From Hypomesus transpacificus (lineage: Eukaryota; Chordata; Actinopteri; Osmeriformes; Osmeridae), in contig NC_061073.1 of NCBI RefSeq assembly GCF_021917145.1, positions 1,080,075-1,144,074 of the forward strand: 64,000 nucleotides of DNA, given 5' to 3'. A program made the translations under genes and the position numbers. How positions within the stretch are numbered: the first letter of the stretch is position 1; each line of letters begins with the position of its first letter. The notes under the pieces are model-generated. The model had not been told where the DNA came from and searched no databases. It saw nothing but the letters and a program-made list of their open reading frames with translations. Positions 11,868-24,314 of this stretch are shown here, piece by piece.

Positions 11868-13138
11868 ACCGAGGTGAAGTTAGTTTCATATTCGACATGC
11901 GACATTCGTCTCACATTCCAAAGACGCTACTTTGCAGTAGTGTCGCGTTAGGGACCTGGTGAAAACTACCCATACAATTTTGAAATATTATGACTTTTAT
12001 AATATTTGTATGAATATAAAACCTCAAACGGACACCAGAGTATTCTAACAATCTCTGAAAATAGCTTCATCCTCGCAAATCTTATTGATTTTTTAAATGT
12101 TGAAAATATTTTTAAAATTGCTAATCTCTAAAAATAGCACGAAATCCTGGCAAATCTTAACAACTTTTTCTAAATGGTGTCAAAAAAACTCAAATATACA
12201 CCAGATTATTCTAATAAACTCTGGTCTACTTCCACACCCTTTACATTTTCAATTACGTTTCAAACAGAATGATAGAAAATTGCTAATCTCTGAAAATAGC
12301 ATGAAATTCTCGCTAATCCTAATAGCTTTTTCAAAATTGTGTCAAAAAATCCCCTAGTGGATTTTGATCTCCTTTGATGGACCACACAGAGTTCCTGGTT
12401 CCTTCCTGTCCATCTCCCTGGCTCTGATGCATTTGGTGGAAAGCATATTGGTGCAAATACATGTTGGTTATCCTGTCACAATCAAACCAAAGACTAGCTC
12501 CTAGTTAACCTGCAGCTGTGTGGCCATTGGTCAGAATTTTGTTTAGCACAGCTTTATTGCTGTTTTCAGAGATTAGCAGTTTCTTTCTTTAAAAATTTTT
12601 TTTGGAAAAAGTAAAGGGTGTGGAGGAAAACCAGGTATTTACAGAATAATATGGTGTCAGTTTGAGGTCTTTCAATCTGATTTTGAAAAAGTGAATAAAA
12701 TTAGTGAGGCTTTCATGCTATTTTCAGAGATTAGCAATTTATTTGAATTTTGTTAAAAACTTCATTGAAAATGTAAAGGGTGTGGAAGTTTACAATTACA
12801 ATAACCTGGTGTAAATTTGAGATTTCTTATCACAATTTTGAAAAATGTATTAAGATTAGAGTGGATGTCATGCTCTTTTCAGAGATTAGTGATTTATTTG
12901 AATTTTGTTTGAAACTTAATTGTAAAAGTAAAGGCTGTGGAAGTATACCAGACATAGTTATATACTCAGGTGGCCGTTTGAGGTTTTATACTTATATTCA
13001 TAAAAATATTATAAAGGTCATAATTTTTCAAAATGGTATGGGTAGTTTAAACACGGTCCCTAACCCAACGCTGCAAACTGGCGTTTCCCGAATGTGAGAC
13101 GAATGTTGAATGTCGAATATGAAACTAACTTCACCTCG
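11868..13138. mobile_element. Fold-back (long inverted repeat) element, 1.27 kb
   Basis: The left end 'CGAGGTGAAGTTAGTTTCAT' recurs inverted at the right end (13090-13138), and the match continues inwards: 'CATTCGTCTCACATTC', a 'CTACCCATAC..TTTTGAAA' block near 11965 against 13020-13050, and 'CCTCAAACGG' at about 12023 against 'CCGTTTGAGG' at about 12973. Each arm is itself made of tandem sub-repeats containing 'GCTAATCTCTGAAAATAGCA'. A unique core of about 190 bp lies near 12350-12540. No transposase frame is present, so this is a non-autonomous fold-back element. Target-site duplication is not clear. Confidence 0.85.
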
Positions 13139-13432
13139 CTGTCTTATTTGTGATGATCTATTCTCATCACCCCTAATTTACAATAACTGATACTCAAAAA
13201 CAACACCTGAGAGCGTTTTTCTAATTATAAACGTTGATACATGAACATTAAAGATCCATCTAAACAGCACAACTGGTCAACTGACAAACAGATCAATACA
13301 TAGCAAGACTTGCAAGGCTAAAATTACCTCCCTCTCCCTCTCCCTCCCCCTCCCCCTCCCCCTCCCCCTCCCCCTCCCCCTCCCCCTCCCCCTCCCCCTC
13401 CCCCTCTCCCTCTCCCTCTCCCTCTCCCTCTC

Positions 13433-13471
<39 letters not shown>

Positions 13472-15440
13472 GTCTCCCTATCCCTCTGCCTTGTCTGGGG
13501 CCAGGTGTTTATGTTCACCATCGATCCACCAAAGGTAAATATCACCAGCCAGTCGATTAGAGCTACACTGTCACTCTCTGGGATGGTAGTGAGTGTCTGC
13601 GCCAGCAAAAATCTTCAACCTCTGTTGTGACTGTCTTCTTACTGAGATGAATGCTGTTGTTTTTTAGTAAACAAGTTTATAAATATGTTTTTTGGATTGA
13701 TAGTTTGACTGTGGTAGTGTGGGGACTTAAAACCCCACTCCCCACCTCCTCCACTCCAGCCACTGTTCCCAGGTAAACAGCTCCTGCACAGAAAGACCTG
13801 ATCATCTCTTATTGAAGTTGGTAAATGCATTAGTTGTTTTAGAAATCTCATAATGTGTAAAACATTCATGTCAAAGCGGAAAGGCCAGTTTAAGCCTACA
13901 ATCAGCATGGATCCCCTCAGAATTATGACGTAGTCAGTTCCCGGGGATTCCGTACTTCAGGTAGGCTTATTTCTGGGAATTCTCAGCCAACACTGCGGCA
14001 GAAGACAAAAGGGGAGCAACGACCTCATTAATATTTAGTCCCATCTGTATCATGAATATTTCAGGGACTTTCCTATTGTGTCACCTAAATCGCAGCACTG
14101 AAAACAACATTGCAGATGCTGCCACTCGTTAATTGGGCCCCCACCTGTCAACCTCTAAAGCCGTGAACATGCTGTACCCAAGAGCTGTCTCTCCAGTTCT
14201 GTCCCTGCACCCTTCATAAAGACCTGAAGTCTGACTCTTGTTTCTGAATGGGCAATGACACTGTCCCTGCATTATTATTATTTTTTAGCACTGCAGAAAC
14301 TGTTTGACCCCCCAGATAGTGTTGGGCTGCAGGGGTCTCCGGAGTAGAGTCTGTGTCTAAAGAGGCAAGAGAGAGAGAGGGGAAGCATGTTCTGGTTTCA
14401 CTCTGTAATCTATGCAATCCAGAGGATCAACGCATCTCCATACACTGATTGTAGATTTAGTTAGTGAGAATTGCAAGGCAGAGATGCTTCCAAATGTGTT
14501 TTTTTTTTGTGTTGATTTTGTTATAGAATTGTATTTACATCTACTCAAATATTGCAGTGTCAAAGCAAATTAATGAACTCCCAAAAATGTATATTGTATG
14601 TGCCGGAAAAAAATCTGTATGAATGTAACAATGAATATAAAATGCATCAGTTATTCATACAGTGTGTGGGGGGGAACTGAGCTGCTTGATTCACTCTGTC
14701 AACCAAAGGTGAACACAAAGAAAATGTTCCTTCACAAACGAGTCAAACCTTGAATAATGACAGAGCTTCTTACCAGTGGGTTGAGCACAGAGGCCCGATT
14801 ACTGTGCTTCATGCTACTGGCCTTTACACACTACCGACACATGGAACCCAGAAGGAACCCATTTCAGACATGCCCAGACACAAATGGAAAAAAATCAACA
14901 GGAAATGCACCCTTACATACTCACCCAGGGTGATTATGTAGGCCTCAGGCCTGCATACTTGACAGAGTGGATCCACATGCACTCTTTCCTGACTAATCTT
15001 TCACCTATTTTTTTCTAGTCATAACATGTTCTGACACGTGATGTCAACCCTTTAAAGGTGCTGTAAAGCAAATTTTACAGCAACTTTAACCCCTTTTTCT
15101 GTTCTGGACACAAAAAACACTTTATCCCATGTTGGCACGGTGGCCACATTCTCAGTCTCCAAGTTCAATAAACAGTGGACCTTGTTCCTTTGGGGGAGGG
15201 GAACTAACTATGGAAATTTTGAAATTATCAATGCAAAGGGGTATCAATTTGCCTGCCACACTAAATGCATTATAACTTTGACAGACCTATACACACACAC
15301 ATATGAAAATACTATAGCTTGACATTTGACATTGACAGTTATCCAAGATGTAAGAGTAAGCAGCATGGCCACATAAGTGTTTGGCATTCCGTTCTATTTC
15401 TATTTCAAATGCATTCTTTCTGACAGTTTCCAATTATGCT
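13139..15440. other. Gene-free interval with one CT-rich low-complexity tract
   Basis: No credible coding exon was seen. 13324-13468 is a (CCCCTC)n/(CCCTCT)n tract followed by (TC)n. The rest is AT-rich unique sequence upstream of fanca and downstream of slc10a3. Confidence 0.7.
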
Positions 15441-15451
15441 TTTATAAATGC

Positions 15452-15480
15452 TTTATTTCTTTTTCATGTATCTTTTTATT
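15452..15480 (-). terminator. slc10a3 polyadenylation signals
   Basis: Two AATAAA hexamers on the minus strand (15452-15457 and 15475-15480), about 660-690 nt downstream of the slc10a3 stop codon. They are the first canonical signals in a plausible position. Confidence 0.5.
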
Positions 15481-16136
15481 CAAGTACGTGGATTCTTAGA
15501 CAACCACTTTTGAATCCAGGAAACACAATCAGTAGCAATACTTTCCAGATACTATAAATTCCCATCCAACAAATATTCTTTTTTTTGTTTTGTTTTTTCA
15601 TACCATTCCCATTCCTACACATATACCTCTTGTAAACATGATACAAATCAATCATTTCAATTAGAAAAAAAATCTGGTAGAAAAATATATTTTCTTTATA
15701 GGTATTTCTCTTCTTAATATTCTTATTTACAGTAAGTACCTCAGTACAATCTGATTGAAAAAGAATGTAAAGAAATGGGGGCGGGGGAGGGGGGAAGATA
15801 AAAAGGCCTTTGGTTTCAAGAAAGAATAAAAGAAAAAAAAACAAGAATGTCCATTCACTGTCCTGTACAGTGTCGCTGTGATTTGTCTTGTCCCTCGACT
15901 GGTTCTGGTGTGATTGGCAGCCCCTTCAGTGAGGCCGGTCTCGCCTCCTCAGGGCACACAGAGTCAGTCAGAACAACAACTATCAAGGGACTACAATCAA
16001 GTACAGACCTCGGTCAAGTTTACAAATACTGTTGCAAGGACTATGGTTGGGGTCATTAACTGTACCAACCCAAATCCATGGAACAGGCACAGACTTTTAC
16101 GTGAATGAAACACAACTCAGACACTACTCGTCTAGG

Positions 16137-17570
16137 TTATTGGCCCAGGTCTGGTCTGGTATCAGTCCTCGGGCCTTCTACCCTGCAGAACCTGCGGTGT
16201 GCAAAGTGTCCAAGGACAATCAGGAGCATCTCTGTGGTGCTGCTGAGTGCCACTATAAACGGTGCCTGTGAAGCAAAGTCCGCCTCGGCGCGCCGGAACG
16301 ACAGCTGCATGACGGCTAGCGCCAGGAGGCTGTTCTGAACCCCGATCTCGATGCTGACCGTCTTCCTCTGTGGCACCGCCAACCCTGCCGCTTTCGCCAT
16401 CAACAGACCCAGCGCCAGCCCAAACATGGGCACCGTCACCCCGGCCGCCACAATCTGGGGCTTGACGTTGGCCAGGATGGACGCTCCCATCTGGTACGCC
16501 ATGAAGATCCCGCCCACGATGAGCACAAAGCTGAAGGGGCGTATGAGGGCGAGCAGGACGCGGGTGAGGCCGGGCAGGCGCAGCTTCACCAGCATGCCCA
16601 GGGAGATGGGGATGGCGATGAAGAGAAGGGTGCCCAGGATCTTGACGAAGGGCACGTGGAGCGCGGCATGGACACCCAGCAGGTGGCCGTACAGGGCGGA
16701 CGACAGTGGCATGGCTGCCGCCGCCACTACCGTGGAGACCAGCGTCATGGAGATGGCGAGAGTCACGTCGCCCCCCAGTAGCAGGCTGTAGAGGTAGCCT
16801 CCGCCACCGCCGGGGGCAGAGCAGGTGATGACCAGGCCCAGCGAGAGGGCCTTGGGCAGGTAGGTGAGACGGGACAGACTGTACGCGTACAGCGGCATGA
16901 CCAGGAACTGGCCGGCCACACCCAGGAGCAGAGGCACGGGCCTCTTCAGGAGGCCCCGGAGAACCTCCACCTCCACCTTGCACCCGAAGGCACACTTGTT
17001 GATGAAGATCAAGGGCAGCAAAGCGAACAACACAGGGTTCTCCGAGAAGTGGGACAGACCGCCCGACTGCAGGAGCCGAGCGGCCGGATCATCGTTGCCG
17101 GGCGCTACCCTGATAGAGTAATCTGTCCTTTCCTCGATCAGAACCGGCGCTGAGTCCTGGTCAAAGTCCAGAAGCTGGATAAGCAGCTGAGCTCGACCTG
17201 GTAAACCGGACCGTATACTAATAATGTAACTCTTTACTGGACCAGCGTGTCCACTGTCGGTAACATTCAGGATGGAGAGAACCTCGGGGTCTAGCGACCG
17301 GACTTTCACCGTCTGCTTCCAGCTCTCGCGACCCTTCCTGCTCGCGGCGGAGCTCCGGTATTGACTTGAGATTACAATCACGCCCTTAGTGTTTTCGGGA
17401 AACTCAAATTCCTGCGAAGATCCGTCCCCGATTTCTATATACCTTCTGCTGCTGTCGGCCGTCACGTTTGTATTGTTGTTGATGCTGTTCGTTAGGGACC
17501 TGCCCGCCGTCGACCGGTCTGCTCCTCCAGTAATAAGAAAGAAACAACAGAATGCAAATAGCTTCCTCAT
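16137..17570 (-). CDS. slc10a3: SLC10A3 (P3 protein), bile-acid/sodium symporter family
   Basis: Single-exon gene of 477 aa, the same length as human SLC10A3, a multi-pass membrane protein of the SLC10 bile-acid symporter family whose substrate is unknown. Residues 1-17 (MRKLFAFCCFFLITGG) form a signal peptide, so I chose this Met rather than an in-frame upstream Met at 17639 that would bury it. Residues 20-175 are an extracellular domain with NVT sites at about 35 and 102. Hydrophobic segments follow from 180 to 457. The SLC10 signature region holds SAPGGGGGYL (251-260) and LGGDVTLAISM (265-275); IEIGVQNSLLALAV (408-421) is the conserved glutamate/asparagine-bearing segment. The stop is at 16137-16139. 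Paralogue slc10a5 is less likely because the GGGGGYL motif and the long ectodomain fit P3. Confidence 0.93.
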   Translation of the reverse strand: MRKLFAFCCFFLITGGADRSTAGRSLTNSINNNTNVTADSSRRYIEIGDGSSQEFEFPENTKGVIVISSQYRSSAASRKGRESWKQTVKVRSLDPEVLSILNVTDSGHAGPVKSYIISIRSGLPGRAQLLIQLLDFDQDSAPVLIEERTDYSIRVAPGNDDPAARLLQSGGLSHFSENPVLFALLPLIFINKCAFGCKVEVEVLRGLLKRPVPLLLGVAGQFLVMPLYAYSLSRLTYLPKALSLGLVITCSAPGGGGGYLYSLLLGGDVTLAISMTLVSTVVAAAAMPLSSALYGHLLGVHAALHVPFVKILGTLLFIAIPISLGMLVKLRLPGLTRVLLALIRPFSFVLIVGGIFMAYQMGASILANVKPQIVAAGVTVPMFGLALGLLMAKAAGLAVPQRKTVSIEIGVQNSLLALAVMQLSFRRAEADFASQAPFIVALSSTTEMLLIVLGHFAHRRFCRVEGPRTDTRPDLGQ

Positions 17571-19555
17571 CGTTCTGACGGACAGGGGGCAGAGGGGCGC
17601 CGCATATACACGCTTCTCCACCGCCTGCGACCTCCCCAACTGGTCTATACCGCCGCCCTGTGTGCGATTAAACTTCTCATATCCCCAGATATAGTATCTG
17701 CGTCGGCAGCCGGGTCCACGTTCCGTTTGGTGCCCATTTCACTCAGTTTATACCGGAACTTAAACATCACCCCACCCAACCGGAATAGAGCGCTTCAGTC
17801 CCCTGCAAAAAAGGACCATCATGTTTAAGGACGACTATTTATACACGACATATTTATATAGGCCTACCGTCTTTTTTAGACCACTCACGATTTCGTCTGA
17901 AATGCTAAGAAAAAATGTCTGCCTCAGTAAACCGTCGCCTCCTTTATCCAGTTTTAATATCTCTACGGTTGATGGCAGCTGTCAACATCACCAACGCCGT
18001 TTCTCCTGCTTGCTTGCTTCTCCCCTATGACTCTCTAAACCCCTCTCTAATCCAATCATAGCAAGGCAGAGTGTTAACTCTGTACGTCCCGCGCCAAATA
18101 AGCACCAACGTCATGTGCGAAAAAAAATCTATTAGAGGGGGAGGTCTTCCTCGCGGGGGATGCGTTTCTCGTGCGATGGCCAATGCAGGGAACACCTCGG
18201 TCTAGTTTTCATGGGGGACCCATTGGCTATGAAAAATATACAGGCGGTCATGCTGACTAACTCAAAATGGTAGACGATGAATAAAATGTGTCTTTTGGGG
18301 GAACGGAATGAAAATGAAAGCAGTGCAGCAAAATACAGATTCAGATTGAAGGAGGAATGCAGTAGCCTTATAGTTTAGCACTCAAAAGCTTCACGTTTGT
18401 GGCTAGTATAAGAATATTGCACAAGACTCTTGGGGAGGAAACCCTGCTGCTTTGTTTGTGTAAGTGAGAAAGAGGGGGGAGAAAGAGAGTGAACACCTGG
18501 TTTGCATGTTTGCGTGGGTTGTTCGCCAGAGGGTCTGGAAAGGCTAATTTGTCCCAGTTCTTGTTGTTTGATGTGTGGCTGGCTACAACACACCACGTGA
18601 GGCCTATTCAAAAAAGCATAGAATTAACATCAATGACTTTTACTTCAGCCGTGTCTCTACAGGAACAAAACTATTTCCGCAAAGGTGGCTGTTTGTCAGA
18701 GTATCTGTTTCCATGATGACCTGACTCAAAGATTTAACCGAACACAAATTGCACTTGGATCCAGTTTCGCATTTCTGTCGTGTTGTACACAACACAAACA
18801 CAATAGTGAAATTTGAACTGCCATTTGTAAAGAGGCGAGGCCCATTCTTTCAGCAGATTGAGGCCATGTTAGTCAATAAGATGGCTGTAAAGGTAGCATG
18901 TGATTTGGTGTGTTAAAGGTCAAGGGTTCCTATTTCAGTCAACATTCCCTAGCTAGAGACCTATGTTCAGCTCACTGTTTTCTATTGTGCTGTGATTTCC
19001 AATTCCTGCCAAGACCTAGTCAAACTGCCTCCATGCTTCCCAGAACTTGATGTTCTGTGTGAAAACACACCTGGTTGTGATATTTAACAGACTATCTGCC
19101 CTGGGAGGCAGCCTGTTGGGTGTGTTCAGTATCACTCCAGAAGAAGAAAAAACGATGTTGTCACATACAAAAGAAGACACTACTTAGTACAAAGATCAGT
19201 GAGTGGACTAACTAGTAACTACAGTGTTGGTACAGCGATGTGTTGTTCCACTGCGGTAACATGCCTCAGTGTATATGATAGTGAAATGCATTTTTCACCA
19301 CTAATATGAGATGCTCTACCTTTGAAGAATCTACTAGTGTGAGGTGCAGGTTGACAAGATAAACAGTAGCCAAACACAAACAGAGAGGAACTGATGGAGG
19401 GCTGTCTTGGCTGCGTGGGTGTACACTGAAACCACCATACAAAACTAAGCTTGTAAAGCCACATAGTGAAATCAGCTTGGAAACATGCAATTAGACACAT
19501 GAAACTGCAGGAGAATGTGAGACAAGCACAGCGGAGCAAAACATTTATAGCAGAG
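17571..19555. other. Intergenic: slc10a3 upstream region to chmp1a 3' end
   Basis: No gene recognised. The proximal part (17571-18250) is GC-richer and holds the slc10a3 leader and presumed promoter. The remainder is AT-rich with no long open frame of credible composition. Confidence 0.55.
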
Positions 19556-19559
19556 GGCT

Positions 19560-19565
19560 TTTATT
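19560..19565 (-). terminator. chmp1a polyadenylation signal
   Basis: AATAAA on the minus strand, about 1.4 kb downstream of the chmp1a stop. 19566-20941 is then the 3' UTR, and no other gene is visible there. Confidence 0.5.
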
Positions 19566-20941
19566 TTGACAAGATAAATATACAAAAACAAAAGCGCTGA
19601 AAAGTTTTCATGACTGAGTAGAAATATCCCTTTCCATTGCACATGAAAGGAAAAACATCCTCCAAGGTGATGTAAGCTGACCCTACACACAGCTCTAGGA
19701 CCAGCTTCCACTGGGAAAATCCCATATCTAACCAGCGGGTCAAACTGATCCCAGACCAGTATCCAGGAGCATTAGTCCAACATCACCATAACTTTGTCTG
19801 ACTGTTGGGAACACCCCCTGTCCATCATGTGTGTGTGTGGCAGGGACAGGGAGGAAAATGGATATCCTTGTTTCTATAGCAACATATCATAATCATCTGT
19901 GTGGATATATAAGAGCCCATGACTACTGCTCTCCTATGACTTTGTCTGACTCAGGCACTACGGAGAGCATCAAGGCAAGCACCTGCATCCCAGTAAGGCG
20001 TACACGTTCAACAGCAAACCAACACAGGCAGCAAAAACAATAAAAACAACAGCTTTAAACCAACAAATAATAATGAAAAAAAAAAAAATAGACGAAATGT
20101 GTGCTCTAGAGAAATGTAGGCTTTATGAGTGAGGCTTTGCCCATATTCTATAAAAGAACAAATGTTGATATTTTCTAAAATGTCACTCATGAGGGGAGGA
20201 GACTACAGGGAGTCTTGTGATTATGAGTCACAATGGCCAATAGTCTGTTAGTGTTGTTTATGGGTACTACAGTATTAGGGGTGTTTCACCACAACAGAGG
20301 GCCATGGCTACTGTCCTTTATACCTCCAGCTGTGTCCCCTCTCTTGCTACAGGAAACCACCACCATCAAAGCAGACAGTCATTCATATAGAAAACCTAAA
20401 CACCCTAAGAACTGTCCAGGGGAACAAACTCCCAAATGTATCTATTTAACCATTATACGTTTTTGCACATTCTGTAAAACAGGTTTGTACTTCTTTTTGT
20501 ACACAGAAAAAGATACGAGCAAACAGCCTGGGATTAAAAGACAGAGAGACCGTACAGGACAAATGGGGGAAAAAAAGAACAAATAATTGGTAGTTGTGGA
20601 ACAGAGCCGTAGAGGGTGGTGAGAGAGGGAGGTAGAGAGACAATCATGGGTTGAGACCAAAAATGAAAGGGGGGGGGGGATCAATAGAGAGAGAGAGACA
20701 GAGAGAAAGAGAGAGAGAGACACAAGCCCTCTCATGTTGTGAGATGTCTCATGTGGTGTTATATCCAGAGTGGCAGCGTGTGAGAGTGTGTGTGGGGGTA
20801 TAAATAGACTCGGGGATGGAAATCAATAGGCTCATTAAGTCCTCACTGTATGAACTGTTCAACAGAACCACCCCACTCCGCCTGTCTGCTCCCCAGCAGC
20901 TGTCAGCCTGCCAGCCCTCCTCCAGGACAAACACCGGGGCT

Positions 20942-23622
20942 TCAGTTCCGCAACGCAGCCAGCCTGCAACGGAGGACCAGAGTTTGAATAAGAGCGGGGG
21001 AGCAGAGGCCTGCTTCTTTTGCCTGTATAATACTTGCTCGGGGGTCAACAAGGAAGCAGGTGTCAGGAAAGGAAGCAGAAATGCCAGGAAGCCATTCAGC
21101 TATATCCTGTCATGTGACAACTTGTCACTGTGCAGTAGTAGACCTTACACATACTGGCATGTGATTTATTGATCACGTGTTTCAAATAACAATACCGATA
21201 TACAACTCCAGTATTTTTTGAGTGTTCCATGTTAGGTCAAGCACACAGCATTCAATCCCAAGATAGGCAAACACCTCATCAGGAATCAGATGACAAAAAT
21301 GTATGGAGGGGTTCAAACGACCACCACTGATATCTTAATCTAGATTTGTGTTCATGCAACATGGCAACGGTTTGGGTCTTGAATGATTCAGCCTCTGGGT
21401 TGATACCTGCGTGAGAGCTGGTCCTCCTTGTCCTGGGCCCGCGAGGAGGCCGAGGCCTCCCCCAGAGAGGAGGCCCCGGCCGGCAGCTGGCTGAGCTGGT
21501 CCATCACCTCCAGGCCGCTTTCCTCTGCTATCTGGACGATCAGGTCATCCACCTGGTCCTGGGGCGTGGTCAGCGTGGTCGCAGAGCTCATGGAGTCCTC
21601 CATCACCTGAGGAGGCATTGATGATGGAATACTGACCACAACTGATATGTACTGTACAGTACATGTGACGGGTATGTAACAGACGTGGTCTTGTGAGCTC
21701 CGTCAGAGGTATCTGGCCGCTCCGACCAGGAGTCGAACTCACCACCTCTGACTTCCAAAGCGCAACCACTACCAGCTACGCCAAAGAAAAGCTAACTATT
21801 CGTTGACGCGGGTGAACCATTAAATACCTGAGGAGTGAGTTTCACCGATTCACACCGGCTACATACACATACCAAAATATATACACATAGTTCTCACACG
21901 CACACACGTTACTCACCGAGGTGTGGACGTCCAGATTCTGGACCTGGGTCTCGAACTTGTCCATGACAGCAGAGACTTTCTGGAGGTCCATGGACCCCAG
22001 AGCCTTATCCAGAGCCTTGGTCACCTGAGCCATGTTCTTAGTCACCTAGCAACACAAGCAAACACAGAACCACCAAGTTCAACATAAACATTATTTCTCA
22101 TTCAAATCCCCCATATCATGCTTCTCTTTCCGTGATTCACCAAAAATGTATGGCTGATGCCTGATTGAAATTGGTCTGGAAATCGTGATATCTTCCGAAG
22201 AGAAGCTCACCGATTTCATGGTGACCGCCGTCTGGACCTTGGATGCCACGGCGTCGACGCGAGACGACATGCGCAGCCAGTTAAGGCCCTCGTTCTTCTT
22301 GCGGATGGCGTTTTCTGCATACACCCTGGCACACTCCACATTCTTCTGCTGGAGAGCCTGGGCATTGGAAAGATTGAGGTCATGGTCAAACTACGACTAA
22401 TGTAACATGGCTGAAATGTAACATGTAAAACGTAAAGAATATCATATTTAGATTATAATTATACTATAACAGTATGGAAACAGTGATGCACTGTTTAACA
22501 CTACACTGCCATCTACTGGTTGAAGTTTGACTAAGTATACTTGATGTGCTTTGAGTGGCCTTCCCCTCAACCCTCTCCTATAGCTCAAATGACATTAGCA
22601 GTGATATGACTAGTGTGTGACTCATGTATTACCAACTTGTAGGTTGAACAATTGTTCCCAAGTCAAATGCGAATTTGACTTGGGAACAGATTAAGTGGGT
22701 ACTGTTATGATATGGGCAGACACAGCCACACCCTGATCTAACGTCTCTTTAGAGTTTCCCAGTTACTGTGTTCGTGTGACATCACAAATATTTCAGACTA
22801 GACAAGTTTAGTAGAGGGTCCCCTTTCACTCACCTTTTTAACTTTGGCCTGTTCTGACTTGGAATCTTTTTCTGCCTTTTTGGCTAATTTCTCAAGCTGT
22901 TTTGATGTGAACTGCAGAAGAGAGAAACACATCAGTTAGATCAGCTGCGAAGCTCGTTACACCCCACTGACACAATACATCTTAGTTCACCCACCTTCAG
23001 TTGGAAGAGTGTGTCTGGAGAAAAATGCAGAAAGAGAGACTAGGGTTAAAGTAAACTGAGGCATGTCACACCCAACAATGACAAGGAGAAATTAAATAGT
23101 GGGAGAACTTGCAACCACTTAGACATCAGATCCCAACACCGATCTATGGTTGTCAAATTGCTGTGTGACTTAATATCATAGCTAACCAACAGTTCAATCA
23201 ATTTTCTAGATTGTTCATGCAGTACATTATGTACAGTATGAGAACTTACATAAAGTTGTATAACACTAGCTAGCTAACGTTAGCTATTTAACTCTGTAGT
23301 TAGCAATTACATATTGACAGTGATAACTTAGTTATACCCACACTCTATTACATTACTGGGGGCGTTAGAGCACCATTTTGAGTATGCAAATTATCTAACC
23401 AGCTAACCAATTAAGAAACTGTCAACGTGTAGCTAGCGAGCTAATGTATGGCAAACTGTCGAAGCTCGCTCGCTAGCTAGCTCTATTTTCCGTGCCACAC
23501 TACTAGGCTAGGAGTGTTACCATTTACACACAGCAGTGTGCTAAATAGGCCACTGTAAAGGCTAACGGGATTCAACTTGACTACTTATTCGAATATATGA
23601 CTGGTTGCCACTTACCGTCCAT
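20942..23622 (-). CDS. chmp1a: Charged multivesicular body protein 1a (ESCRT-III)
   Basis: ESCRT-III subunit involved in multivesicular body sorting, cytokinetic abscission and membrane scission; it recruits VPS4 through a C-terminal MIM. Coding exons: 23616-23622 (7 nt, MD), 22995-23014 (20 nt), 22834-22911, 22211-22357, 21917-22045, 21407-21606, 20942-20963 (22 nt). They join in phase to 200 aa; human is 196 aa. The first exons give MDDTLFQLK, then the charged helical core ([48 protein letters not shown]). The C-terminus is EDQLSRRLAALRN, the MIM1 helix that binds the VPS4 MIT domain. Reading past 21407 would give YQPRG and a stop; the GTATC donor there and the exon at 20942 restore the conserved LAALRN end. 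The neighbouring vps4a in this window encodes its partner ATPase. Confidence 0.97.
21700..21792 (-). repeat. tRNA-derived SINE head in a chmp1a intron
   Basis: On the minus strand the sequence from about 21785 reads GCGTAGCTGGTAGTGGTTGC (A-box-like), then GAGTTCGACTCC (a B-box match, about 21730-21741). Spacing is as in a tRNA, but the acceptor stem and CCA end are not convincing, so it is a tRNA-derived SINE fragment rather than a functional tRNA gene. Confidence 0.65.
22653..22688. repeat. Perfect 16-bp hairpin in a chmp1a intron
   Basis: TGTTCCCAAGTCAAAT, a 4-base GCGA loop, then the exact reverse complement. Isolated, with no flanking element recognised. Confidence 0.9.
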
Positions 23623-24097
23623 GTCTCCTTGTCCTTATATTACGCGAAATCAGACAAAATAGGTATTTCCGATTACCCGGTGAGCCACTTGTTATATTTG
23701 TTGATATTCCGTTTTTGCAATTTTCATTTCCTGGTTCTGAACAGTCACGTGAGAGAGGTTTTCGTTGTTGAAGCTTGGTTGAAGTTCTCCAGAGGCAACC
23801 ATATTGAAGGTCACGTGGTAAATGTTGTTCTCCTGTTAGAAAAATTAACCCCTTGCGGTCGATCTGTTCATGAGCTGATTTAATATTGGAACACACCTTT
23901 TATTATTTTGTGTTGTTTAAGTGCCAATTTTAAGTTAAAGAAGGATGGACATACAATAACACCTAAATGACCCTAACCATTTCCAAAAGGACAAAATAAC
24001 AAAACATGCATGAATTTTAAATGAAGAACAGATCACACAATAAAGGTGTCTTGAGTCTTTCATAATCTTGTGCAAAACCTAAACCTGCCACTGTGAA

Positions 24098-24181
24098 TCC
24101 TGGAGAGAGAAAGAGAGAGAGAGAGAAACAGAGAGAGAAACAGGGAGAGAGAAAGAGAGAGAGAAAGAGAGAGAAAGAGAC
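24098..24181. repeat. GA-rich microsatellite
   Basis: Imperfect (GA)n with A and C interruptions between the chmp1a and spata33 starts. Confidence 0.9.
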
Positions 24182-24314
24182 AAACACAAGCAGACAGGGA
24201 CTTGTAGAAGGTGGATTGGAGTGTGCGTGAGTGCCTCATAGACTGGACAGGTGAATCACACATTGCCTTGGTCCCCACACATGGAAATGTTTGGACTGTG
24301 CTGACAAAGGTCTG

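Noticed and set aside
16162-16995. 277-codon second minus-strand frame in slc10a3
   Set aside because: Out-of-frame shadow rich in Gly/Pro/Arg; no family features.
17571-17639. Start of slc10a3 at the upstream in-frame Met (17639)
   Set aside because: It would place 23 residues before a clear signal peptide; starting at 17570 gives exactly the human length.
21700-21792. Functional tRNA gene
   Set aside because: The B box is good but acceptor and T stems do not pair; better explained as a SINE head.
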